A DNA stretch of 64,000 bases, taken from contig JARUPY010000290.1 in assembly GCA_029817715.1 (NCBI GenBank), positions 6,076,001-6,140,000 of the forward strand, given 5' to 3'. A model generated the notes under the pieces. The model had not been told where the DNA came from. It did no database searches and saw only the letters and a program-made list of their open reading frames with translations. Of this stretch, positions 1 through 11,272 are shown piece by piece (the first letter of the stretch is position 1; each line of letters starts with the position of its first letter). The DNA is from Melastoma dodecandrum (taxonomy: Eukaryota; Streptophyta; Magnoliopsida; Myrtales; Melastomataceae). Made by a program: the position numbers and the translations under genes.

Positions 1-1
1 T

Positions 2-957
2 CCTCCCTCCCTCTCCGACTACCCCACCCCTACCCCAGCCCCTTCCTCCTCCTCCTCCTCCTCCGCCGTCGTCACCTCCTTCCTTTCCTCCTCCCTCCCC
101 CATCTCCTACCCCCCTCCCCAACCCCATCCCCATCCCCCCTCCTAGGCGTCTTCTCCTCTCGCCGCCGCTCCCAACTCATCCCCTCCCTCCGCGATTCCT
201 CCCTCCTCCTATCACCTCCCTTCGATCATCCCGCCCTACCTCGCGTCCTTCTCCTTCTGACCACCCCTCCGCCATCCTCGTCCAACTCTGTCTCCGCCGC
301 CGCCGCCCTCATCCACACTCATGAGTACAAGGCCTTCCAGTTTTTCCCCAGCTCGGGGAAGTTCGAGGCGGTTTCTGTAGAGATCGTGAATGTCGGTGGG
401 TTGGGCTTTCGTGGTAGTTACGGGAGTTTCCGATCCATCGAGGGCGGGTATGGGGGTTTAGAGGCCAAGGGTTTCGAGAGGCTGGTCGGGGACGACGCAG
501 AAAGGTATAGGAAAGGGGTCGAAGGGGCTTATGAGAGGATGTTGATGACGGTCGAGAGCTTGGGCAGGGAGGTCGAGAAGAGTAATGCTGCTGTTTATGA
601 AATGGTTGGATAATTTTTGCGCCGTGTCCTTTGTGATTTCCTTACGATGCTTCGGTTGTATCTGTGTCGAGGAATTTGGTTGTCAAATCATTGTTATTAC
701 ATGGCAGGAGAAGCGTAACTCCAAGTTGAGAGCAGAAATCGCTGAGATCAAGGGAGTCGTTGATGCGTAGTGGCCGGCCAATGCTCGTGAACTTGGCACA
801 ACCTACTATTGGTGAATACCCCTTCTCTTCAGAACTTTGAACTCTTAAGCATTCTCTTATTGCAGTTGCAGTCAATGCTTATTGTGAATTACTTGTCAAG
901 GAAATGAAATCTCTAGTGCTGCTTAAGAGCTTAGTGAGGCCAAGTGATGATCTTTGA
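2..957 (+). CDS. FAM175/Abraxas-like protein, 3' part (5' end outside window)
   Basis: An open frame enters the window at base 2 and runs to a probable splice donor after base 604. It contains a pro/ser-rich stretch, then the MPN-like core ALIHTHEYKAFQF, VEIVNVGG and GFRGSYGSF, then a helical region with REVEKSNAAVYEM. These are traits of the plant FAM175/Abraxas family, a scaffold for BRCC36-type Lys63 deubiquitinase complexes. A second exon from 708 (after tggcag) continues in phase with EKRNSKLRAEIAEIKGVVDA and then meets TAG at 768-770. A further stretch at about 869-957 (frame VNAYCELLVKEMKSL...) looks coding and ends in TGA, but I could not find a junction that links it in frame. The C-terminus is therefore unresolved: either the gene stops at 770 or an intron is misplaced. 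Family call is moderate; the exon 1 frame is firm. Confidence 0.5.
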
Positions 958-1708
958 AGCGAGACTGTCGGTTGAAATTGAATGTTGTTCTTCCAGTTGC
1001 TTATAATTTCAACAGTAACCAAAGTGGATGTTTAGGACTCCATTTGCTTCCGATGATCGGGAACCAATCATTATCCAAACCGCTTTGTTGTAGATCCTCT
1101 CCATCAGCTCTCATCTCCTACTATACTAATCTGCATGCTTGGGTTGAAAATTAGGAAACCAATTAACTATTTGTAATTAGCACATGAAGACTGCAACCCT
1201 TGGATGAAGCAATCCAGCTGCTCGGTTCTTGTCAGGTAGTCCATTCTGCTAGTAAATATGACAGGAGGATTATTGTTGATACAATTTTACGATCGTGGGG
1301 AGTAGCATAGCAGTCATGTGATTTAGGTTCTCGCCATCTTCCTGTGTAACTTTTCTGACGCTATCTTATGTTTATGGCTATGCTATGAAAACATTTTCAG
1401 GAAGAAAGTAAAAAAAAGTTGCCGCTCTGCATGTAACCATTTCTTTTGCGGTAAAGATGCGTCGGTGCCAATCAAGGGTGGAATAGAGTGATACTCTTTG
1501 TCAATGTATCAGAAAACTTGTTGTGGCACAATGGTTGCGACACTTCTTTGTCGCCCCTTCGTTGTACTGAAAAGACGGCTCCTGCTTTATAATTGCATGA
1601 TTATTACCATATTTACGTACGAAATTTGATGCCTATTAGCGGACGAAGTCCAACACCGTTACCTCAATGGGAATGCTGCCAAAAGTTTGACTCTCTTGCT
1701 TTGGTAGT
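958..1708. other. Intergenic / UTR, no gene seen
   Basis: The stretch lies between the convergent ends of the FAM175-like gene (+) and the first TBL gene (-). It is AT-rich with short frames only and is probably 3' UTR of both genes. I see no RNA gene or mobile element. Confidence 0.5.
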
Positions 1709-3445
1709 TTACAGGAAATGGAATAGCATCTGGTTCCATACATCCGGCACGCCAGGGAGGCACCAGTGTTTGCAGTCGGAATATGATGAAGGGTTAGAGA
1801 GCTGTTCGGGGCTCAGTGTTTCCCAGAACTTGCGGTAAACAGACGGATGCCCGTCTTTTCGGTACTCCGACAACTGTGTGATGTTGATCACAGACACTCT
1901 CGGGCCCAATCTACCCAGAACCCTCTCCACCATCCTCATTGTGGGAAGATGCGAGCCACTTCCCCAGTAGCCCTCCGACCTTATTGGTTCTTTCTCGCCA
2001 TAGCAATTGCCTTTACTTCCAGGGTTCCAGTCTTGGCTCCTGGATATCGAAAGGCGAAGATTAAGAATGACAGTTTAAGAGACCTATAGCATAGTTTCTG
2101 AACTCACAAGTGATGTGTCGGCGACATTGTCACAAAGAAGACTCTTTTTTTAGGACCAAGCCGGGTCACAACCCAGTCCGCCCATGTTTCCATCGCCAAC
2201 TCCATAGCTGCCAGACCACCTAGTTCTTCACATTCCCCCACCTCATCGTCACTCCATCTACAACAGTGCGATTGAGTATCTGAAACCAATATTCTTGTTC
2301 CATGAGCGACGAAGAAGATGAGCAACTTACGAAAGCTTAACCAGACCAAGTCTCCACCATAAGTATGTATCGAAGACCAAAATATCAGCCTGTTCCCACT
2401 TCAAAGCGTGCGTCCGGATTGAATCTGGGCGGATTATCTTTTCCTCCAATTTGTGGTTCACCGGGTGATCGTTGTTAGATTCTACGAGCAGAGGTGCCCA
2501 GAGAAATTCTATCGTCGCATTGTATTCCTGCGAAATTTGCGTTTCACACTCTTCAGAAAAAACGTCTGCTCATGCTGCTACGATTCGTAAACCAGGCAGC
2601 ATCCAAAGATCCAGGTTACCTCCGCCCTGAAAATCGTGAGTGGGGAATTAGGCGTTATCGATCTCTTGTCTTCGGCAGCCGCCGACTGCAACAAGCAGAT
2701 CATGGATATCCACTGGCCTCGGCCGAGCGAATCCCCAACGAACATCAATCTCTTACCCGTCAACTTCTCCCACATCTCTGTCGTGCTCCATCTAATGAAA
2801 CAAGCCACGCCAAACACTCTCACGATGAAATCCAATGCGAAAAACACAAGTCGCACCAGAATCTACCTTTGGAGATCACAACCGAGAGGCTGCCACCTCC
2901 AATGCTGGTATGCCAGATCAGCCCTCCCATGCTTCTGACAAGCCAACTGGTCCGACATGTACGGACACTCCGACTCCTCATAGAGCGGATATGTCATGTT
3001 GTCGAACACCCATTTGCCGGAAGTCAAGTCACATTCCTCCGATCCCACGTTCCCTCGACCGGATTCACCTCCGCCTTCGCCCTCAGCCGGCCGAATCCTC
3101 CTGCCACTGTACTCCTTTGTAGAATTACACGTACTAAATATGTGCAGCCCCACTGCAGACAAAGACACCAAACCAATTTGAAAGATCAGACCTTTTATAA
3201 CACCCAGGAAACAAAATTCCATCTCTATCCAAAACAAACGCCAGGAGACCTGGTTCAGCATTGGGAGGTCGATTGGGCTCGACGTAGGTGACCTTAAGAT
3301 GTTGAGAGAGGCTCTGCCCTCGGTCGAAGAAACTAACGATGTGGTCATTATAGCGGACAGAGAAGATCACGAATACGAGGAAACTAAAGGTGAGAAACAA
3401 CAATGGCGTCTTCTTCAGGTTCCCTGATCCGCCAATCATCGTCAT
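1709..3445 (-). pseudogene. TBL33-like xylan O-acetyltransferase, left tandem copy with N-terminal frameshift
   Basis: TRICHOME BIREFRINGENCE-LIKE proteins are type II Golgi enzymes that acetylate wall polysaccharides. The frame starts at ATG 3445 with a hydrophobic anchor ([16 protein letters not shown]). Later exons carry [27 protein letters not shown], the GDS motif MFVGDSLGRGQW, the [15 protein letters not shown] segment, [26 protein letters not shown] and the DxxH motif DCKHWCLPGVPDVWN, and end FHFL-stop at 1709. Downstream splice junctions all read in phase. The one defect is in exon 1: relative to the right copy there is one extra T in a run (GTTTTGG against GTTTGG near 3270), which shifts the frame before the first intron (GTGTTA...CTGCAG). 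This is either a recent pseudogene or a sequencing error in a homopolymer. Subfamily TBL33 is inferred from remembered family motifs. Confidence 0.75.
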
Positions 3446-3903
3446 CCTTAGTTGGGTATTCTCCTTCCTAACTGTTCTTTCTTCTGTTGTCTTCCGTGGT
3501 CGTGTGGTCCTTCAGACAAATCGACATCACGCAAAGTGATGGATGCGAGTTTCAGACTTTAATTACTATGTAATGGTTAAGACATGTAGCCTAACCATGT
3601 CATTGCAAGATTTGCCGGTGGAGTTTCTAAATCACCGGTAGTTGTTTGCTTGTCCGACCAGTAATTACTTCTACTTTTATCAAAGTTTGGTGTCGGAATT
3701 TCTACGATTATGAAAATTGTTGAAGTTTAAGTTGTAATCTGTGGATCGTATGATTATATATTTGGAAGCAGAACACTGCGTTGCCCTGATCAAGGATATA
3801 CAGTATTGGCTGGTAAACTCGAATCGGGAAGCTAGCTAGAGCCTCACTGAGATCGCCTGCCGAGTTTGTAATTCTCTGTAATGTTGTACATTGCGAGTTC
3901 ATT
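3446..3903. other. Intergenic between tandem TBL genes
   Basis: This spacer of about 450 bp holds the 5' region of the left TBL copy and the 3' flank of the right copy. No extra gene is seen. Confidence 0.5.
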
Positions 3904-5729
3904 TTACAATAAATGGAATAGCAACTGATTCCAGACGTCTGACACGCCAGGAAGGCACCAATGTATGCAGTCGGAGAAGGAAGAAGGGTTAGCGAGCTGT
4001 TCGGGGCTCAGTGGCTCCCAGAACTTGCGGTATATAGATGGATGCCCGTCTTTACGGTACTCCGATAGCTGCGTGATGTTGATCGCAGAGACTCTTGGAC
4101 CCAGCCTACCGAGCACCCTCTCCACCATCCTCATTGCTGGGAGTTCCGAGCCGCTTCCCCAGTGGCTCTCCAATTTGATTGGTTCGTTCTCGCCATAGCA
4201 ATTACCTTGGCTCCCGGGTTTCCACTCTTCGCTCCTGGATATCAATTAGTAAGGCAAAGATTAAGTATGATGACATTGGCAGACTTTTGCTATTGTTTAA
4301 GGACTCACAATTGATGTGTGGGCGACATCGTGACGAAGAATACTCTTTTCGAAGGATCGAGTTTGGTCATAACCCAGTGTGCCCAAGTTTCCATGGCCAA
4401 CTCCATGGCGTCCATACCATCTAGCTCTTCGCATTCACCTTCTTCATCATCACTCCACCTACACAGACAATGAGAGATATTTCACATGATCGGGTATCTC
4501 AAACAACAATTTTTGGGTTCAATAAGTGAGAAAAAGGTTGCGTGCTTACAAGAGCTTGACAGTAGTTTCTCTCCACCACAAGTAAGTGTTAAAGACCAAA
4601 ATATCAGCTTGTTCCCACTTCAACGCGTGTGTCCGGATAGAATCAGGACGGATTATCCTTTCTGCCAATCTGTGATTTACCGGATCATCAGAATTAGACT
4701 CGACAAGCAGAGGTACCCAGAGAAATTCTATTGTCGCATTATATTCCTGCAAAATCACGGGTCAATTTTTTCAGAAAATCATCCGATCAGGCTGCAACGA
4801 TTCCTAAAAAACAGTCAGGTGCCAAAGGATCCAGGTTACCTCCGCCCTGAAAATCGTGAGAGGGGCATTAGGAGTTATTGATCTCTTGTCTTTGGCAGCT
4901 GCCGACTGCAACAAGCAGAGCATGGATATCCACTGGCCCCGGTTGAGTGAATCCCCCACGAACATCAGTCTCTTGTTCCTCAACTTCTCCCACATCTCTG
5001 ATGTGTTCCATCTAATCAAGCAACCGCGCAAAATCAAATCCACTTTCGATGAATCCAACTGGAATTTTGGAAACACGAGCCGGACAACACAACAATTCCG
5101 AACAAGGATGTACCTCCGGAGATCACAACGGTGAGGCTGCCACCTCCAATGCTGGTACCTGATATCATCCCTCCCATGCTTATGACAAGCCAACTGGTCG
5201 GACATGTACGGACACTCCGACTCCTCGTATAAGGGATACGTCACGTTATCGAGTACCCACTTCCCCGAAGTCACGTCACATTCTTCCGATCCCGAATCCC
5301 GTCGACCAGACTCGCCTCCACCCCCATCCCCACCAAACCGAGTACTCCGGCCAGAGTACTCCTTCGTGGAATTACACCGACTAAATCTGTCCAAAACCCC
5401 TGCAAATCCGAAAAAACACCGACCACCCCGAGAAGATCAGACATTCGACACTGGATCACCATCCAAACGCCATTTGAGGCAACACCCAGGAAGCAAGACT
5501 CGAACTTTATCCAAACAAAGGAAGGACCAAGAATGGGACCTCGATAGGAAGTGGGTTCACGATTGGGCTCAACGTAGGTGGTCTTGGGACGACGACGTAG
5601 AGGGGGAGCCTTATAAGGGTTGAAGACCCTAAGGCTGCTCTTGTTATAGAACACGGAGCTGACTATCAACACGAGGAAAGGGAGGGTGACCAACGCCAAG
5701 GGAGTCTTCCGGCTCCATATCTGGATCAT
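3904..5729 (-). CDS. TBL33-like xylan O-acetyltransferase, right tandem copy, intact
   Basis: Same family and exon plan as the copy at 1709-3445, but every junction I checked is in phase. It starts at ATG 5729 and has an N-terminal membrane anchor ([18 protein letters not shown]). The first intron is GTGTTG...TTGCAG, joining CFLG to [16 protein letters not shown]. Then come [26 protein letters not shown], the catalytic block [12 protein letters not shown] (GDS), [54 protein letters not shown] and [15 protein letters not shown] (Asp/His of the catalytic triad), ending FHLL-stop at 3904. The protein likely acetylates xylan in the Golgi during wall deposition. It sits head-to-tail with a near-duplicate, and a third, more distant TBL gene lies at 60880-62619. 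Confidence 0.85.
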
Positions 5730-7386
5730 CCTTGGGTTGCTTTACTCGGGCGGGAAGGAGAGATTGGGTCAAACCCAGGTGTCCTAAAAACGGAAGTTCT
5801 GAGAATTTCTTTCCAGGACAAGAACGCGAGAGATTCCCGGTTCCCGGTGGGCGGGGGGGAGGGGGGGTGGTTGGTATAATTATAATTCGATTAAACTGAG
5901 ATTTAATGGGTATGTTCCAGGTCCACAGCAACATCAGTAAGATTAGGATAAGTCATTAGAGAGAAGCGTTATTTGGTAAGAAGGAGGAGGGGGGGGGGGG
6001 GTTTAGTCGCTTGGCAAATGGCAATGGCAAAAGGTAACAGGGAAAGACCCATTCCCCCTAACCAATAAATAATCGAAGAGAAGAGAAGAGGAGAAATCAT
6101 AGAAAAATATAGCCGTTATATTAAAAAGAAAAACAACTTGCAAGTGCAAGTTGGCGTTTGTCTCCCGTCACCTTTCCTTTCCTTTACTAAATTATTGCAT
6201 CTCGCATGTGTTGGCGAGGAATTGTATTTCCCACTAGCGTCGAATTTGAAAGTTACCTGTGTGGTAGTTGAAAAGTAAATCGAAAAGAAAATATAACACT
6301 TGAATTGATTAAATAGTACTGAATTATATAACAACGCTTTTACACATGACGTAAAGTGAAAATACAACAAAAGAAACTGGAAGACTGGAACGGAATGCTT
6401 CCGACAGACGGCGGTGGACAAACGACGGCTATGACAGATCCTTTTAGTGGAATCAATCTTGGTGGATTGACGGTCGAACGTAATGAAGGTGAAAGTGGTT
6501 TTGGGATATTGATATCAAGACGCTTTCAGGATGCTGGAAAAAGAAAAGGAAAATCTAAATTATGTGTTTAAGTTGTGTGTTCGTTGTTCTTGTTTCGTCG
6601 TTCTTAATTCCTTTTATATTTTCCACAATCTTTCCGCTACGATTATACAGCCGGTATGTGACCTTCCTAGTGACTCCTATTTTGTAGGAGCCATGTACGT
6701 CGTGCTTTAGCCGGCCTATCTGGGTTTGCCACATGCCCTGCTCTACTGACGTAACTAGATGTGATTTGATGTGAATCTCCTCGGGACATTACGTGATCTC
6801 AAGTAGTGAAAGGCTATTCAAGTCTCGAGATGTGTGGGGGTTTATTTATGACGTACACGAGAAATGCTTCTCAAGTGGCGTTAATCTTGAACCCCTTTTT
6901 AGGAAGCACTTCTGAGTAGCGTTAATATTGGCTCACTCTTCGCCTTAACTGGTGCTCACACGAAGTTTTATTTTTTTGACTCACTAAAGACGAAGTCCAA
7001 AATTCACGTCTCAACAACGTGTCGGAACCAAATCCCCACTTCATTAGTTGTTCCGATGGGATCCCCCCAAACTTCATTAGTTGTTCCGTCGGATCCCCCA
7101 AACTTCCCTCCATTATTTACATTTTCATTACCATCAGTATCAGGTTACACAAAACACATTTTATTCTTTAGCATGATAATAATAATAATAACCCCTCATA
7201 TGGTGGTTTTGGGTCTGCCCACAGGAATCAACAAAAAAGTTTAGGTCGTGGATTTCACTAGATTAATTAAGAAATTTTTAAAATTTAAGAGGTTATTTGA
7301 CGAAATAGTTTGGGACAGCGTCGTATTGGAACAAAACTCGTAAAAAAATACACTGGAACTGTAACGCACCAAACCTACTCCTCGTG
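5730..7386. other. Long intergenic region, AT-rich, no gene
   Basis: The region lies upstream of the intact TBL gene and downstream of the PYL remnant. It contains a pyrimidine/purine stretch at about 5850-5870, a run of G at about 5987-6001, and a short tandem repeat at 7038-7106. The frames in it are short and unlike any family I know. Confidence 0.5.
7038..7106. repeat. Two-copy ~34-bp tandem repeat
   Basis: Two adjacent imperfect copies share acttcattagttgttccg followed by ggatcccccaaa. The first starts near 7038 and the second near 7072. It lies just beyond the 3' end of the PYL remnant and has no apparent coding role. Confidence 0.6.
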
Positions 7387-7399
7387 CTAACCATCGAAC

Positions 7400-7980
7400 G
7401 GGCCAATCCCCCGACCAAGCTGCCACCGCACGAACAACGGACCTGACCACGGTGTGTTCATGTAAATTAGAATGTTGATGCTTAAGGAGTCGGACAATGT
7501 CTCAAGGGTTTTCGTCGTCAAGACTCCACCACGACGGTCCCCGTGCGTCCCCGGGCTCATGGAGGGTGGTGACGGAGCGGTAACTGGTGAGGCGGTGGTC
7601 CCTGCCCACGATGCTGAAGCTGATGACGTGGGAGCGGTCGTTGAGGATTTCGAGCCGCTCGGTGCTGTCAGCAGCAGGGAGGCCGGAGACGACCTCGATG
7701 CGGCGGAGGGATCCGACGGAGTTGCCGCCGGAGGCGGGGGAGGAGATGACGTGGCAGGAGCGGACGAAGTGCTTGTAGGCGAGGGGGTCGTCAAAGCGTC
7801 GGACGAAGGACCAAACAACGGGGAGGGGGTGTCGACGTGCTGGACGACGGCGGAGCAGCACTGGCTGGGGTGGACGGTGTAGGCGTGGTAGACGGAGATG
7901 GAGTCGGGGATAGGGAGGGAGACGGACGATCTTGGGTTGTCGGTAGGCATTGTGGTGGAGGTGGAGGGCTTTTCTGTCAT
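7400..7980 (-). pseudogene. PYL: PYR/PYL/RCAR abscisic-acid receptor pseudogene
   Basis: From ATG 7980 the frame reads SVYHAYTVHPSQCCSAVVQHVDTP. It then loses one C in a C-run (about 7834) and continues in another frame with VWSFVRRFDDPLAYKHFVRSCHVIS, the gate loop VSGLPAADSTERLEILND and the latch region GRDHRLTSYRSVTTLHEP. A second shift gives TGTVVVES and then a stop. A faint remnant of the C-terminal helix (DIVRLLKHQH) follows near 7480. The gate (SGLPA) and latch (HRL) elements are characteristic of PYL receptors, which bind ABA and inhibit clade A PP2Cs. The intronless structure fits the PYL4-6 group. With at least two frameshifts and a lost C-terminus it cannot make a receptor. A copia element sits 86 bp upstream of the ATG. 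Confidence 0.85.
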
Positions 7981-8061
7981 TTCCTGAACAATTCAACGAA
8001 TTCAGATCTTCTTCTTCTTCCGTTAATTATCTTCTAAAAAAACAAATAAATAAAAAATATT

Positions 8062-8066
8062 TTATC
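8062..8066. repeat. Target-site duplication (left) of copia element
   Basis: The 5-bp sequence TTATC directly precedes the left LTR and recurs at 13166-13170 directly after the right LTR. This is the 5-bp duplication expected for copia integration. Confidence 0.9.
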
Positions 8067-8419
8067 TGTTGAGACTAAAGTGATTCTCCAGCAGACCCAA
8101 TGCTACGACCACCAAGGAGAAAGAAGTCACCAAAGGAAATGCTTGGACAAGAGGAATGTTTACAAGAGGAATATGACTTGTATTTCTTTCTTGGTCATTA
8201 CAAGATGGAGCCAATGACCCCTATTTATAGGGAGTGTTCAAAGGAGGAATCCTTCTCCATGTTTCTAGAATTTTCCTATCTAAGAAAAATCTAGACTAGT
8301 CCTATTGCTTTCTAGACTAATGTAAGAAACTTCTAGAACCTACGAGAGCTTTCTAGACTAAGAGACTTATAGAGTCTACGAGAGAAGGAGCCATTAGTCG
8401 GATGTTGTCAACTTTATCA
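8067..8419 (-). repeat. 3' LTR of the copia element (left end)
   Basis: In element orientation it begins TGATAAAG and ends CTCAACA. A TATA-like box (TATAAATAG on the minus strand, 8221-8229) is the likely U3 promoter. Because this is the downstream LTR, that promoter points out of the element toward the PYL remnant. It differs from the other LTR at three sites (aagaggaat/aagaagaat, gttcaaagg/gttcgaagg, cttatag/cttctag). Confidence 0.95.
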
Positions 8420-8428
8420 CTTCCCCTC
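8420..8428 (-). other. Polypurine tract of the copia element
   Basis: GAGGGGAAG on the minus strand lies immediately upstream of the 3' LTR, as expected for the plus-strand primer of reverse transcription. Confidence 0.8.
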
Positions 8429-8830
8429 AACACCGACTTGCTCTTCTTGTCATTCCAAGTTTTGATCGAAACTCCTCAAGCTTGCTAGCATTCAATCCTT
8501 TTGTTAGTATATCCGCTCGCTGATCTTCTGTACCAATATATTCTAGTGCGATCTCTCCTTGTAGCACTTTTTCTCGCAAGAAATGATAGTGGACCTCCAC
8601 GTGCTTAGTTTTTGCATGGAACACTGGGTTTTCAGCTAATTGGATTGCTGACTTATTGTCACAGGATAAAGAAACTGCATAGTCAGCTTGCTGATGAAGG
8701 TCTCTTAATAACTGCATAAGCCAAGTAGATTCTTGAGTTGCATTTGCAGCGGCTCTGTATTCTGCTTCTGTGGTGAAGAGGGAGACTGTTGGTTGTCTCT
8801 TACTACACCATGATATTGCTCCCCTGCAAT
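8427..8830 (-). pseudogene. Copia RNase H segment (frameshifted from RT)
   Basis: The frame reads [24 protein letters not shown], then CDNKSAIQLAENPVFHAKTKHVEVHYHF and EQRADILTKGL. This is the copia RNase H domain with its TEAEY and CDNKSA motifs. It is out of frame with the reverse transcriptase because one G is missing in a G-run near 8822 (GCAGGGGAGC where GCAGGGGGAGC is expected). Confidence 0.9.
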
Positions 8831-10150
8831 ACTGAAAACATATCCTGTGGTTAATCTTCGAGTGTCGCGATCTCCGCCATAGTCCGCATCGCAATATCCG
8901 ATCAATTTGCAATCTCCTTTGATCTTGTAGAGTATCCCATAATCCATCGTTCCCTTTATGTACCTTAAAATTCGTCGGACTGCTTCAAGGTGAGGCTTCT
9001 TTGGAGATTGCATAAATCTGCTTACCAAACCGACCGCATAGGAGATATCTGGCCTTGTGTGTGTCAGGTAGATCAGACTCCCAACCAACTGACGATACAT
9101 TGTTGACTCTTCAAGATCCTTGCCTTCATTTGCACTAAGCTTAGCGTTGAACTCAATAGGTGTTGATATCGGCTTGCACTCGGACATCCCGTATTTCTTT
9201 AGTAGCTCTTTTGCATATTTCTGTTGACATAAGAATAAGCCTTCCGGAACTCGATCGACTTCTAATCCCAAGAAATGCTTCAATTCTCCGAGCTCCTTCA
9301 TGTGGAACCTCACAGAAAGATTATCTTTGATCAACTTGATCTCTAAGTTGTCATCTCCTGTGATGATAAGGTCGTCCACATACACGAGCACCACTGTAAT
9401 TTTCTCTTCTCGAACTTTGATGAAGAGACTTGAATCAGCCACTGTTAGAGTATATCCACCCTGGATTAAGAACTCTGCAATCTTACCGTACCATGCCCGT
9501 GGTGCCTGCTTCAATCCGTATAAAGCTTTCCTTAATTTGCAAACATAGCTGGGGTGGTACTTATCTGCAAAGCCCTGGGGTTGCTCCATGTAGATTGCCC
9601 GATCCAGCTCTCCATGCAAAAAGGCATTCTTCACATCCATCTGCCAAAGTTTCCAGGTCTTACTTGTAGCCAGGGCGAGTAGAACTCTGACAGTTGTTAT
9701 CTTTGCTACTGGGCTAAATGTCTCATCGTAGTCCAAACCATACTGCTGTGAGAATCCTCGAGCGACAAGACGGGCCTTGTATCTTTCCACGGATCCGTCG
9801 GGACGAGTCTTCACCTTATAGACCCACTTGCAAGATATGGGTGTCACCTCGCTGGGTTTAGGAACCAACTCCCAAGTTTGGTTTTCTTCTAGGGCTCGAA
9901 TTTCTTCTTGCATTGCTTCTCGCCATACCTTGTGCTTGGATGCTTCTTCATAAGTTGATGGCTCATGTGGATCTATATCTTCCGCAAGTGCTGCGTCTAT
10001 GTATCGTGTTGGCGGTCTCCGTTGCCTAGTGGATCTTCTCAACGGTGTCATCCCGTCACCAGTTTCTTCTTCTGTTGCATTCTCCTCAGAGGACCTTTGG
10101 TACACTCCTGTTTGCCAAGGTCTCTCTTCTTCTGTATCATCATTTCTTAT
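8822..10150 (-). pseudogene. Copia reverse transcriptase segment
   Basis: The segment opens with the linker [15 protein letters not shown] and then the RVT_2 domain: [51 protein letters not shown], the catalytic [10 protein letters not shown] (YVDD box) and [19 protein letters not shown]. It ends by frameshift into the RNase H frame. The reverse transcriptase core itself is open. Confidence 0.95.
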
Positions 10151-10231
10151 TATAGAAGGCCCTTCTTCAGTTTCTTCAAAAGTTGGTTTTAGTGTTACTA
10201 GCTCCCCCTGCTTAATGTGATCCTTGTTTTC

Positions 10232-11272
10232 TTATATTGTTGAGGGTGACCACCAAGAAGTTGCTTCATCGAAAACAACGTTCCTTGATACGGTGCACTT
10301 GTTGGTCGTAGGATCGCAGCATCTCCATCCTTTCCTCTCTGTGTCGTATCCTACGAAGATACACTTGGTCGCCTTCTTGTCGAACTTGCTCCGCAAGTGG
10401 CTAGGGATGAAGACATAACAAACGAACCCAAAGACTCGAAAGTGGCTTACTGTAGGCTTCATCTTCCATAGTAGCTCGAAGGGTGTCTTGAACTTGAGGC
10501 GAGCTTGGGGTAGCCTATTTGCAACATCTGCAGCCGTTTTCATGCACTCTGCCCAATATCTTCCTGGGACATTTCTGGCGTGCAACATGCTTCTGCATAC
10601 TTCTGCAAGATGCCTGTTCTTCCTTTCTGCCACCCCGTTCTGCTGTGGCGTGTGGGGACAAGTTAACTGTCGTCTTATCCTATTCGCCTTTAGGTATTCT
10701 CCAAACTCCCGGGAGGTATATTCTCCCCCGTTGTCAGTACGTAGGCACTTCACCTTCGTCTGCAGATCGCTCTCCACCTTGATCTTGAACTCTATGAACT
10801 TCTGTAGGGCTTCTGACTTTTCTTTCATGAAGTATACCCAGACGTACCTTGAGTAGTCGTCGATGAAAGTCACCATGTATCTACAGCCACCTATTGATGG
10901 ATGTTTCACTGGACCGAATACATCCGAGTGAATCAACTGCAATGTTTCTTCGGCTCTATACTTGGAGTCTTCATACGGTAACTGGTGTGCTTTACCGTAC
11001 TGGCAGCCTGAGCAGACGTTGTCGACGTTTACTTCTAGCTGCGGGAGACCCTTCAACATCTCCTTGCTCATCATCACCTTTAACTTGTGGTATCCGACGT
11101 GTCCAAGCCTCTCGTGCCACAGGTCAGCTGTCTCATTCCTCTTCACCTTGTCTATGTATGCCGATTCTGCTGACATCACATAGATGGAGTTTACCTTCCG
11201 TCCTTCCATGATCGGCGTCCCAGAAAACTTCAACTCGTGGTAGACCTTGACGTCATTAGGTCCGAACACCAC
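10232..11272 (-). pseudogene. Copia GAG-pre-integrase and integrase segment
   Basis: It begins with a pre-integrase zinc region ([14 protein letters not shown] ... [14 protein letters not shown]), followed by the integrase core with [24 protein letters not shown] and [13 protein letters not shown], and the catalytic glutamate in [16 protein letters not shown]-terminal part ([15 protein letters not shown]) follows. It is out of frame with the protease segment to the right. Confidence 0.95.

Noticed and set aside
2494..3291. 265-codon plus-strand frame over the left TBL gene
   Set aside because: Antisense shadow of TBL exons and introns; crosses real splice sites and has no recognisable domain.
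7472..7882. 136-codon plus-strand frame, Gly/Val-rich
   Set aside because: It is the complement of the PYL remnant.
8100..8294. Identical 64-codon frames at 8100-8294 and 12846-13040 as a possible repeated small gene
   Set aside because: Both lie inside the two LTRs and run opposite to the element; they are identical because the LTRs are.
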